The translations under genes were made by a program, and so were the position numbers. DNA of 7,788 bases from Pseudomonadota bacterium. Its GTDB lineage: Bacteria > Pseudomonadota > Alphaproteobacteria > Rhizobiales > Devosiaceae. Positions 1 through 6,260 of the stretch are shown here, in pieces (within the stretch, counting starts at the first letter, position 1; the number at the start of each line of letters is the position of its first letter). The stretch covers positions 1-7,788 of the forward strand of contig JAEWCE010000376.1 in assembly GCA_023390785.1 (NCBI GenBank), in the 5' to 3' direction. The notes beneath the pieces are model-generated. The model had not been told where the DNA came from. It was given only the letters and a program-made list of their open reading frames with translations, and made no database searches.

Positions 1-1157
1 GTCCAGCCGAGAGTGCCGTGACCGGTATTGAGGAAGAAGTTCGCATACTTCGTTCGACCGATCACCGGCGTGCCATCGGGCGTCATCGGGCGCAGGCCGC
101 ACCAGAAGGTGGCGCGACTGACATCACCAGCCTTGGGGAACAGGTCGCGCAGCGAACGCTCGAGCGGGCCGCGGCGATGCGGCCGCAGGGTCTTGTCCCA
201 GCCGGCGATTTCAGCGGTGCCACCGACACGGATGCGATCGTCGAAGCGGGTGGTGGCGACCTTGTAGGTCTCGTCCATCACGGTCGACACCGGTGCGACG
301 GCCGCATCGGTAATCGGGACGGTGAGCGAGTAGCCCTTGATCGGATAGACCGGAAGACGGATGCCGAGCGGCGCCACCATCTCAGGCGTGTAGCTCCCCA
401 TGGCGCCGATGTAGGCGTCGGCGGTCAGCACGCCGCGACTGGTGCGGATACCGGTGACGGTGTCGCCGCTGGCGTCGATGCCGTCGATGGTCGTGTCGTG
501 CTGGAACGTCACTCCGAGGTGGCTGGCGATGGCGGCCAGCTTCTCGGTGAACAGCCTGCAGTCACCGGTATCGTCGTTGGGCAGGCGCAGCGCCCCGACG
601 AACGGCACCGCGGCGGTTGCCAAACCGGGCTCGACCGCGATGCAGCCCTTGGGGTCGAGCACTTCGTAGGGTACGCCGTACTGCTGCAGCACTTCGACAT
701 CGCCATGAATGTGGTCGAGCTGTTTTTGCGTGCGGAAGAGCTGCAGCGTTCCCTGCTGCCGGCCCTCATAGGCGATGCCGGTGGCCGCACGCAGCTCGAT
801 CATCTTGTCGCGCGAGTATTCGGCGACGCGCACCATGCGCGACTTGTTGATGGCGTAGGCCCGCTCGGTGCAATTGGCGAGGAGCCGGAGTCCCCAGACC
901 CACATGCGCGGGTCGAGCATCGGGCGGATGACCAGCGGCCCATCGGGCATCAGCAGCCATTTGATGGCCTTGAGGGGGATGCCCGGGCCGGCCCAGGGCG
1001 AGGCGTAGCCGTAGCTCAGTTCGCCGGCATTGCCGAAGCTGGTTTCGAGGCCCGGACCGGGCTGGCGATCGACGACGGTGACGTCGTGCCCGGCCCTGGC
1101 GAGATAATACGCCGAGGCGGTGCCGATGACACCGGACCCAAGGATGAGCACTTTCAT
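1..1157 (-). CDS. dadA: D-amino acid dehydrogenase (DadA), 3' end outside the window
   Basis: Membrane-associated flavoenzyme that oxidatively deaminates D-amino acids (classically D-alanine from DadX racemase) to 2-oxo acids and passes electrons to the respiratory chain. The 385 visible codons follow the E. coli DadA sequence as I remember it almost from end to end. MKVLILGSGVIG at residues 1-12 is the FAD Rossmann GxGxxG, with the acidic D30 closing the second strand. ETSFGNAGELSYGYASPWA (38-56) matches the DadA block after the dinucleotide fold. Further matches are YEGRQQGTLQLFRT, LPNDDTGDC, VYPIKGYSL, MDETYKVATTRFDDRIRVGG, GLRPMTPDGTPVIG and the final NTGHGTLGW. Family members have about 415-435 residues, so 30-50 are missing beyond position 1. 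The ATG at 1157 aligns with the E. coli start, although no strong Shine-Dalgarno precedes it. No frameshift is seen. It is divergent from the regulator gene starting at 1286. Confidence 0.96.
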   Translation of the reverse strand, partial: MKVLILGSGVIGTASAYYLARAGHDVTVVDRQPGPGLETSFGNAGELSYGYASPWAGPGIPLKAIKWLLMPDGPLVIRPMLDPRMWVWGLRLLANCTERAYAINKSRMVRVAEYSRDKMIELRAATGIAYEGRQQGTLQLFRTQKQLDHIHGDVEVLQQYGVPYEVLDPKGCIAVEPGLATAAVPFVGALRLPNDDTGDCRLFTEKLAAIASHLGVTFQHDTTIDGIDASGDTVTGIRTSRGVLTADAYIGAMGSYTPEMVAPLGIRLPVYPIKGYSLTVPITDAAVAPVSTVMDETYKVATTRFDDRIRVGGTAEIAGWDKTLRPHRRGPLERSLRDLFPKAGDVSRATFWCGLRPMTPDGTPVIGRTKYANFFLNTGHGTLGW

Positions 1158-1178
1158 GGCGCGAGACAGTGCGGGCTT

Positions 1179-1194
1179 TTGACCAAACGGTCAA
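1179..1194. promoter_or_regulatory. Perfect palindrome TTGACC-AAAC-GGTCAA, candidate operator
   Basis: The sequence TTGACCAAACGGTCAA has two perfect 6-bp arms around a 4-bp spacer. It lies 21 bp upstream of the dadA start in a 128-bp divergent intergenic region. The length and symmetry suit a dimeric regulator. TTGACC could also act as a -35 element, but no good -10 follows at 17 bp on either strand. The binding protein is unknown. The SARP-like product of the divergent gene and an Lrp/AsnC-type DadR are candidates by context only. Confidence 0.45.
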
Positions 1195-1206
1195 GGACAG
1201 GAGAAA

Positions 1207-1234
1207 GAAATACCCGCGGTTCAGTGGCTTGCAA
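1207..1234 (-). promoter_or_regulatory. Possible sigma-70 type promoter for dadA
   Basis: On the minus strand TTGCAA (1234-1229) is followed after 16 bp by TATTTC (1212-1207). Both hexamers are imperfect. Transcription from here would start just before the 1179-1194 palindrome, which would place the palindrome in the early transcribed region, where a repressor could block it. This is a motif match by eye only. Confidence 0.22.
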
Positions 1235-1239
1235 ACGAG

Positions 1240-1267
1240 TTGCGCCGGTTAAGGCAACGACTATTCT
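1240..1267 (+). promoter_or_regulatory. Possible promoter for the SARP-like regulator gene
   Basis: TTGCGC (1240-1245) and TATTCT (1262-1267) are separated by 16 bp upstream of the ATG at 1286. The leader would be only about 12 nt, which barely accommodates the GAGGGG ribosome binding site at 1273-1278, so this is a weak call. A 5-bp inverted repeat GTTGC/GCAAC (1239-1243 and 1254-1258) lies inside the spacer. Confidence 0.2.
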
Positions 1268-1285
1268 TTTTCGAGGGGTGCCTGA

Positions 1286-3193
1286 ATGACAGACCATCTG
1301 CTGCGCGTCCTCGGAAGTGCCGAGCTTGTTGCGTCGGGAACCACGCAGAAGCTTCCGGAGAAAGGCTTCCAGTTGCTCTCCTACCTGCTGCTGGCGCCGA
1401 CCCAGCGAGGCACGCGCCGCCAGCTCGCCGATCTGTTGTGGGACAGTATCGACGACAGTTCGGCGCTGAGCAACCTGCGGCAATTGCTGCTGCGCCTGAG
1501 GCGCTTTGCCGTCATGCAGGAGATCCTCGCGTCCGACGGCACCGCAGTGTGGTTGCTGCCGGGGGTGCACAGCGACCTGTCGCGGTTCCTGCGCCGGGCG
1601 CCGGCCGGAGACCTGCCCGAAGTGCTGGAGGCCCTGTCGCTCTATCGCGGCGACTTGCTGGGGCAGACCCACGATGCTTCGACCGCCTATTGGCAATGGC
1701 TCGGCGCCGCGCGCATGCGGCTGCGCGAAATGTTCTTCGGCGCAGCATCGCGAGCGCTGATGGAACTCACCCGCTTCGGCAATGCCCCGGTCGAGGCGCT
1801 GCGCGGCATCGAGCGGCAGGTGCTGGCGGTCGAGCCGGACCGCGAGGCGAGCTACCGCACGCTGATCGAGGCCTATGGCCGGAACGGCATGCGGGACGAC
1901 GCTGCCCGCGTCTATGCGGCGCTCGAGGCGGTCCTGGCGCAGGAGTTCCAGGCCGATATGTCGAGCGAGACGCGCGCCGTGTTTCGCCGCGCCAATAGCG
2001 GCGCCGAGATTGTCGGGCCGCCGGCGCAGGACGACCGGCACGAGGTCGATCTCGCCCGGGTGGCGTTCCTGCCACTGCGGCTACTGTCCCGGGCAGGCGA
2101 CGGCGAACTGATCCGGGCCTTGTTCGACGATGTGGCCAACAACCTCGCGCGCTATCGGACGATGACGGTACTGGCCATCCACAGCAGCTTCCAGCGCCAT
2201 GCGACCTCCGACGAGGTGCGCGACCCCGCGCTCGATGCGGACTACCACGTCTCCGGTTTCGTGCTTCCTGACGGCGTCAGCCTGTCGCTGCGCATGGTGG
2301 AGACCGCGACCCGGCGGATCATCTGGGCCGCCGAGTACTCGCTGACGCCCGAGCGGCTCAACTCCACCTTCCGCATGCTGTCGCAACAGGTGGCGGCGTC
2401 GCTGGCCGATGCGATCGAGCATCGACGTATCGTGGCGGCGACGCCGGTCGCGGTCGCGGCAGCCTATCACAGCTACCTGCGGGGCAAGGCGCAACTCGCG
2501 ACGATCGAACTGCCTCGCCTACGCCGCGCAAGACTGGCGTTCCAGTCGGCAGCGGAGGCGCAGGTCCGTTATGCTGCGGCGCATGCGCGGCTGGCGCAGA
2601 CGCTGTACCTCGAATGGCTGCTGCTGGGCGGCACCGATCCACAGATGCTGGTGGCGGCGCGGCAGGAGGCCGACCGCGCCATCGCCTACGATGGCGGTGG
2701 GGCCGAGGGGCATTCGATGCGCGGCGTCATCAGCCTCTACCAGCGCGACTATGACGGCGCGGGCGAGCATTTCGCCACGGCGGAAACGCTGGGCCCGCAC
2801 TCGGCGGACCTGCTCGTGCAATATGCCGACGCCCTGTCGCATTTGGGCCAGCCGCGGCAGGGCTGGCAGCGGTTCGAGCGCGCCCTCGAACTCAATCCTC
2901 TGCCTCCCGACCACTATTGGTGGGCGGGCGCCTCGATCGCCTTCGTCGAGGAGCGCTACGAGTTGGCACTCCAGCTGTGCGCGAACATGACCTCCGACAC
3001 TCCCGCCATCCGCCTGCTGGCCGCTACCCACGGCCTGCTCGGCAACACCGAGGCGGCGCGGGCGTTCGGCCAGCGGGTGCGCGACGCCTATCCCGGGGTA
3101 AGCCGGCAGGATATCGCCCGGCTGGTCCCCGCCAGGGACCGCACCACCCTCACCCGCTTCCTCGATGGACTGCGCCTGGCTGGCGTCGAGTAA
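1286..3193 (+). CDS. SARP/BTAD-type transcriptional regulator with TolB-like and TPR domains
   Basis: Probable cytoplasmic transcription factor of 635 residues. Residues 1-92 resemble an OmpR/SARP winged helix (LLRVLGSAEL at the start, then RRQLADLLWD and LSNLRQLLLRLR as the helical part). Residues about 100-240 resemble a bacterial transcriptional activation domain (BTAD): ALSLYRGDLLG, a helical run, then EPDREASYRTLIEAYGRNG and AARVYAALEAVLAQEF. Residues about 255-380 (VAFLPLRLL, then DYHVSGFVLPDGVSLSLRMVE) resemble the TolB-like N-terminal module found in CadC-like and cyclase-linked regulators. Residues about 395-610 are helical TPR-like repeats (AEGHSMRGVISLYQRDYDGA, FERALELNPLPPDHYWWAGA). 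There is no cyclase, kinase, AAA ATPase or transmembrane segment. The ATG at 1286 follows GAGGGG by 7 nt and begins the winged helix directly. Divergence from dadA suggests, but does not prove, that dadA is a target. The effector is unknown. Confidence 0.88.
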   Translation: MTDHLLRVLGSAELVASGTTQKLPEKGFQLLSYLLLAPTQRGTRRQLADLLWDSIDDSSALSNLRQLLLRLRRFAVMQEILASDGTAVWLLPGVHSDLSRFLRRAPAGDLPEVLEALSLYRGDLLGQTHDASTAYWQWLGAARMRLREMFFGAASRALMELTRFGNAPVEALRGIERQVLAVEPDREASYRTLIEAYGRNGMRDDAARVYAALEAVLAQEFQADMSSETRAVFRRANSGAEIVGPPAQDDRHEVDLARVAFLPLRLLSRAGDGELIRALFDDVANNLARYRTMTVLAIHSSFQRHATSDEVRDPALDADYHVSGFVLPDGVSLSLRMVETATRRIIWAAEYSLTPERLNSTFRMLSQQVAASLADAIEHRRIVAATPVAVAAAYHSYLRGKAQLATIELPRLRRARLAFQSAAEAQVRYAAAHARLAQTLYLEWLLLGGTDPQMLVAARQEADRAIAYDGGGAEGHSMRGVISLYQRDYDGAGEHFATAETLGPHSADLLVQYADALSHLGQPRQGWQRFERALELNPLPPDHYWWAGASIAFVEERYELALQLCANMTSDTPAIRLLAATHGLLGNTEAARAFGQRVRDAYPGVSRQDIARLVPARDRTTLTRFLDGLRLAGVE

Positions 3194-3194
3194 A

Positions 3195-3212
3195 CCCCGG
3201 TCGAGCGCGGGG
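3195..3212 (+). terminator. Weak hairpin after the regulator gene
   Basis: CCCCG (3195-3199) can pair with CGGGG (3208-3212) across an 8-nt loop, starting one base after the TAA of the regulator gene. No T-tract follows, so a classical Rho-independent terminator is not supported. It may only be a 3' stabilising hairpin or chance in GC-rich sequence. Confidence 0.2.
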
Positions 3213-3236
3213 CGAGGAGCGGCCAAAGAGCTGGGC

Positions 3237-3281
3237 TGGAGCGGGTGAAGGGAATCGAACCCTCGTCGTAAGCTTGGGAAG
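3237..3281 (-). other. Attachment site: 3' fragment of tRNA-Gly(CCC)
   Basis: Read on the minus strand, these 45 bases are the 3' portion of a tRNA-Gly gene. They comprise the last 5' anticodon-stem base, the anticodon loop TTCCCAA (anticodon CCC, plus-strand 3276-3278), the 3' anticodon stem GCTTA, the variable loop, the T-arm GAGGG-TTCGATT-CCCTT, the acceptor strand CACCCGC, the discriminator T and the encoded CCA. The D-arm and 5' acceptor strand are absent: after 3281 the sequence no longer follows a tRNA. Tyrosine integrases commonly cross over in the anticodon loop or 3' half of tRNA genes and leave exactly such a fragment at one border. The integrase gene starts 134 bp away, which supports this reading. 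The fragment cannot make a functional tRNA. Confidence 0.88.
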
Positions 3282-3404
3282 TAGATTTCTCCGTTGTTTC
3301 ATACTGTCTCCCAACGTCACATAGCACCCGGAGACGCTTGTGAATGATGGATTTTCTGGTAGTGCAGTGTCTCACGAGCGCTCACACCTGATCCTCTCTT
3401 TCCC

Positions 3405-3425
3405 GTGCCAAATTCGTGCCAATTC
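3405..3425 (+). repeat. Tandem direct repeat across the integrase start codon
   Basis: GTGCCAAATTC (3405-3415) is followed immediately by GTGCCAATTC (3416-3425), identical apart from one A. The second copy begins with the GTG used as the integrase start. Close direct repeats beside an att site can be arm-type integrase or excisionase binding sites or an autoregulatory operator; with only two copies this is suggestive. Confidence 0.4.
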
Positions 3426-4495
3426 TGACTGAGCTTACGATCAAGTCCTTGAAGCCAGGTCTCCATATGGACGACCGAACGCCGGCCTTTGGCATTCGCA
3501 TAGGAAAGAGCCGGCGAACCTGGATCGTGCTGCGACAACCCAACCGCACTAAGGTCAGCTTAGGTCACTATCCAGACCTGCCGCTTGCGGATGCAAGACG
3601 GCTCGCCATGCTTACGCTTGGCAGTCCCGCTCGGCCCCAGAGGGCAATCGCCTACCCCGACGCCAAGAGGCTCTACCTTGAGCAGGGTCAATGGCGTCCC
3701 CACACGCGAAGGGTCATCGCAAGTAGCCTTGGGCACTTCAAATGGACCAAGCAGCTCTCAAAGATCGACCGGCACGACGTCGATGCCGCACTGCGCGGCA
3801 TCGCAGGGAACAGCGCTCGGGCTCACGCCCTTAAGGAGCTCAAGACCTTCTTGCGTTGGTGTATACCGAGCTTCCTGGAGGTAAGCCCCTGCGAGGGCAT
3901 GCGCTCCGTTCCGCAGAAGTCGCGGGAGCGGGTGTTGAGCGATGATGAACTCGTCGCCGTCTGGCTTGCCGCCGAGCAGGTGGACAACCCGCTTGGCACA
4001 ATCGTCCAGCTTCTGATCGTCACTGGACAGCGGAAGATGGAGATTGGGACACTGACAGCGGCGCAGATCGGTACGGACCGGATTACCCTGCCGAGTGCGA
4101 TCACCAAGAATGCCCGTGAACACGTGTTACCGCTCGGCCGCGTGGCGGCAGGCCTCTTGCCCACACATAAGGCAGGCTATCTCTTCCGCGCAACGGCCTC
4201 ATCTGCCCGCTACAATGGTTACACCTACCATCTCAAGCAACTCCAGAAGGCCAGCGGAACCGCAAACTGGACGCTGCATGACCTGCGGCGAACGTTCGCT
4301 ACAAATCTTGCTCGCTTGGGCATCCCGATCCATGTGACGGAGAAACTCCTCAACCATGTGTCGGGGACGCTTTCAGGCGTCGCTGCGATCTACAATCGGC
4401 ACACCTATTTCCAAGAGATGGCCGACGCGCTCCAACTCTGGGAGACCCACCTCCTCGAAATGATCCACAAGAAAACAGAGCGCCTGGCTGCCTGA
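3416..4495 (+). CDS. int: Tyrosine-type site-specific integrase
   Basis: Catalyses integration, and with a directionality factor excision, at the tRNA-Gly site. Its 359 residues are a normal length for tRNA-targeting integrases. Residues 1-75 form the N-terminal arm-type DNA-binding region (ELTIKSLKPG, then TKVSLGHYPDLPLADARR). Residues about 80-165 are the SAM-like core-binding domain, and the rest is catalytic. The active-site set appears complete: R206 in TGQRKMEI, K231 in ITKNAREH, H288 and R291 in HDLRRTF, H314 in LLNHVSG and nucleophile Y326 in AIYNRHTY. The start is GTG 3416; an in-frame TGA at 3389 rules out a longer protein and no ATG lies close by. No clear Shine-Dalgarno is seen. 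Base composition is less GC-rich than dadA and the regulator, consistent with transfer. No excisionase gene is recognisable nearby. Confidence 0.95.
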   Translation: MPILTELTIKSLKPGLHMDDRTPAFGIRIGKSRRTWIVLRQPNRTKVSLGHYPDLPLADARRLAMLTLGSPARPQRAIAYPDAKRLYLEQGQWRPHTRRVIASSLGHFKWTKQLSKIDRHDVDAALRGIAGNSARAHALKELKTFLRWCIPSFLEVSPCEGMRSVPQKSRERVLSDDELVAVWLAAEQVDNPLGTIVQLLIVTGQRKMEIGTLTAAQIGTDRITLPSAITKNAREHVLPLGRVAAGLLPTHKAGYLFRATASSARYNGYTYHLKQLQKASGTANWTLHDLRRTFATNLARLGIPIHVTEKLLNHVSGTLSGVAAIYNRHTYFQEMADALQLWETHLLEMIHKKTERLAA

Positions 4496-4499
4496 TGCT

Positions 4500-4627
4500 C
4501 AAGTGAGTTTCTGGGCGGTTACGGAGTCGCGCCCTGCTGACCGCCGCTTCCGCCGATTCGACAAGTGAGTTTTGGGGCGCCGCTATAGAAACGTACAAGT
4601 GAAACGTTGTTCTTGACCTCCTCACTT
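4500..4627. repeat. Iteron-like repeats, probable plasmid-type origin upstream of rep
   Basis: CAAGTGAGTTTCTGGGCG (4500-4517) and CAAGTGAGTTTTGGGGCG (4562-4579) agree at 16 of 18 positions and start 62 bp apart, close to six helical turns. A shorter copy CAAGTGA is at 4596-4602, and an inverted core CTCACTT (reverse complement AAGTGAG) is at 4621-4627. Repeats of this kind before an initiator gene are expected for iteron plasmids, where Rep binds them to open the origin and control copy number. No AT-rich melting region or clear DnaA box is visible, so the origin may be incomplete. Confidence 0.6.
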
Positions 4628-4633
4628 CAGGTC
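4613..4633 (+). promoter_or_regulatory. Inverted repeat with TTGACC box before rep
   Basis: GACCT (4615-4619) and AGGTC (4629-4633) are inverted around CCTCACTTC, which contains the inverted iteron core. TTGACC at 4613-4618 could be the -35 element of the rep promoter, although no good -10 follows at 16-18 bp. In Rep_3-type plasmids the initiator dimer often represses its own promoter through an inverted iteron half-site, and this arrangement would suit that. Motif match by eye only. Confidence 0.3.
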
Positions 4634-4648
4634 GGCAGGCTGACTGCC

Positions 4649-5146
4649 GTGACTAGAACGGAGACCCCGGCCCTTCCTACCATCGCGCTCAAGACTGGGC
4701 CCGCGTCCCCTGCCCCGTTGTTTGCAACGGATATCAGAACTTCCGGACAACCGCTCGATCCCGGGATGATGGGCAAAATCATCAAGCCACGGGAACTCGT
4801 CGATATCGTGGAACTGACCCCTTTAAGCCGCAACGAGTCGATCCTCTACAACCAACTGCTGGCCAACGCCTGGGACCAGATCACTACCAAACCCATACAC
4901 AAGGTCTTGAAAGCCGCGCTCCGCGGCAGCCACGACAGCAATGACCGGCTTGAGCACGCCTTCGACACGCTCATGGGCGCCTGGGCGAAGGTGCGCGCCA
5001 AGGATCCCGCGACAGGCGCGATGACAACTTTCCGTATTCACCTCCTCGGCACGAATGCGGAGGAGGAGCAGGATAGCCCCGCATCAACCCCGCGGCGCTC
5101 TCCACGGACCGCATGGGACCGAGGGCCGCCAGCTCCTCCAGCATGA
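4649..5146 (+). pseudogene. Plasmid replication initiator (Rep_3/RepA type), C-terminally truncated with a chimeric tail
   Basis: The initiator would bind iterons and start plasmid replication. Recognisable sequence includes KIIKPRELVDIVELTPLS, YNQLLANAWDQI, ALRGSHDSNDRLEHAFDTLM and FRIHLLGTNAEEEQD, the pattern of the first winged helix (WH1, dimerisation) of alphaproteobacterial Rep_3-like initiators. Homology ends near 5074. The following 24 codons to the stop at 5144-5146 are antisense of the coupling-protein gene and GC-driven (PASTPRRSPRTAW). The second winged helix, which makes the main iteron contacts, is missing; intact relatives have roughly 250-350 residues. The start is uncertain: GTG 4649 (MTRTETPALP) is chosen, TTG 4607 would add 14 residues and ATG 4766 would begin just before the conserved block. 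It lies 153 bp after int, behind the iteron region. It is unlikely to initiate replication alone, but the WH1 fragment could still interact with a related initiator. Confidence 0.75.
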
Positions 5147-6089
5147 AGAGGACCGGCGTGCCGCCGCGCGGCACCGGGTAGCGCTCCAGCGCCGCCAGCG
5201 ACATCTGCACCAACAGGCGCATGGCGCGAGCGTGAGTGAGAAGCCGCATGCCGGGGAGGATCACATTCAGGGTGATCTTGCCGTCGCGCAGATCCGCCAT
5301 CGAGAAGTCCGACCGGTCGGTGATGTCCGCGATCTCATCAAGCGGCGCAGTCTGCTCCTGGGCCGTTGAGAGGATCCCCGCAAGTTCGCGCTCGGAGCCC
5401 ACCTGCTTGCCCATGAAGGCGGCGCCGATATTGGCGAGCACTCCGCCATAAGCGTCCGACTCCACCATCTCATCCAGAAGCCGGGACAACTGTGCAGGGG
5501 TCGAGTGCAACATCTGGCGCAGCCGCCGGAGCGTCGGATTGCCCTGCAGGTGCATCAGCAGGATGAAACCCTTGATCAGGTTCTGGGCTGAGTCCGTCCA
5601 GTGCGGATCGCCGCCCTTGTGGGCGATGATCAGGGCGTCGGCGATGAGCGCGGCGTCCGCCGCCATCATCGCGGCATTGCCGAACCCCAGCTCCGCCAGC
5701 GGGTTGTAGCAGTGCGAGGCGCCTTCCGTGACGCCGAACGGATCGAACTTGTAGGCCTTGCGGCCCGCGGCCTCATCTTCGCGCTTCTTATGTCCGGCGG
5801 CCCAAAGTTCGCCCTTGGGGTCGGTCACGATCATCGAGCCGGGCCAGCGCTCATAGTTGTATTTGAGCAGTGTCGAGGTCTTGCCGCCCCCCGTGCCGGC
5901 GAACATGATCGCGTGCCGATCGTCGTTGAAGCCGATCTCCCGACCGTTTTCATCAACTCCAATCAGGATCGATCCCGGCCGGTAGGACCATCCGGCGCCC
6001 AATTGCACGCCTGACGCCCAGCTCTGCATTGGCAGGTGTTCGGAGCGCCCCCGAATCCCGCTGCCGCGGGGTGGGAAATTGTCGTTCAC
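4971..6089 (-). pseudogene. VirD4/TraG-type conjugative coupling ATPase, C-terminus replaced
   Basis: Type IV coupling proteins bring relaxase-bound DNA to the mating channel using ATP. Walker A is FAGTGGGKTST (residues 63-73). MIVTDPKGELW (86-96) is the conserved strand after it. KFDPFG (114-119), CYNPLAELG and WTDSAQNLIKGFILLMH (164-180) follow the VirD4/TraG pattern, and Walker B is VLFMLEELAALG (313-324). Homology ends at residue 336-338, near 5076-5081, where relatives continue with a further 150-250 residues. The last 34 residues (after GLMRGY) are antisense of the rep gene and not homologous. The sensor and C-terminal motifs are lost, so it is probably inactive. The start is GTG 6089, with GGAG 6 nt upstream. 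The N-terminus has no transmembrane segments, unlike typical VirD4, and enters the SWASGVQLGAGWSYRPGSIL region directly, so it may belong to a soluble subfamily. The type could also be assigned to a TraM-recognition-domain ATPase. Confidence 0.82.
5070..5082. other. Recombination or deletion junction between rep and the coupling gene
   Basis: Plus-strand rep homology runs to about 5074 (EEEQD), and minus-strand coupling-protein homology runs from 6089 down to about 5076-5081 (AAGLM, possibly RGY). The two coding blocks therefore abut within about a dozen bases with no spacer, IS end or long repeat visible. A short shared microhomology cannot be excluded. The position is inferred from where family-like sequence stops, so it is good to about 10 bp. 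Confidence 0.65.
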
Positions 6090-6187
6090 ATCATGCTCCC
6101 TACGCGTGAGATTGCGATGCGTGATGTCTGGACTGGATCAGCGTTCCTGACAAAGGTCGCCATGAGACACGACGAGTGACCCGGCAT
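6086..6187 (-). other. Possible 33-codon ORF overlapping the coupling-gene start
   Basis: An ATG at 6187 opens a 33-codon frame (begins MPGHSSCLMATF, ends ISRVGSMM) whose TGA overlaps the GTG start of the coupling gene in the arrangement ATGTGA. Such overlaps are typical of translationally coupled operon genes. The frame is open for 15 further codons upstream to a TGA but has no earlier ATG, so it could be the 3' remnant of a lost upstream gene. The peptide is not recognised and no good ribosome binding site is seen. It may be chance. Confidence 0.2.
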
Positions 6188-6209
6188 GATCGCGAGACGT
6201 GCTGCGATC
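6188..6209. promoter_or_regulatory. Inverted repeat GATCGC-N10-GCGATC in the divergent gap
   Basis: Perfect 6-bp arms at 6188-6193 and 6204-6209 are separated by 10 bp. They lie between the coupling-protein start (6089, minus) and the structured leader of the ParB-like gene (plus). This could be a regulator site for either side. The rest of 6090-6260 contains a direct repeat GCGTGA (6104-6109 and 6119-6124) but no convincing promoter pair and no RP4-like nic motif. Confidence 0.25.
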
Positions 6210-6260
6210 GTTCGACTCTTAGGTTTGGTCAGTCATCTGTTGTATTCCGATCACGGTTTC

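Noticed and set aside
18..1289. 423-codon plus-strand open frame opposite dadA
   Set aside because: It lies antisense to an unmistakable DadA and is low in complexity; the long frame is a product of high GC in the third codon position.
1154..2041. 295-codon minus-strand frame opposite the regulator gene
   Set aside because: No domain pattern is visible, and the plus-strand frame shows coherent winged-helix, BTAD and TPR-like structure.
2917..3324. Plus-strand frame ending GAGEGNRTLVVSL
   Set aside because: The GEGNRTLV-like string is a well-known artefact of translating antisense tRNA; here it comes from the tRNA-Gly fragment.
4500..4627. CRISPR array
   Set aside because: Only two good copies of an 18-bp repeat with unequal spacing to further partial copies and no repeat-spacer periodicity; iterons fit better.
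4496..5146. Insertion sequence at the rep/coupling junction
   Set aside because: No transposase frame, terminal inverted repeats or target duplication are visible; the two genes abut directly.
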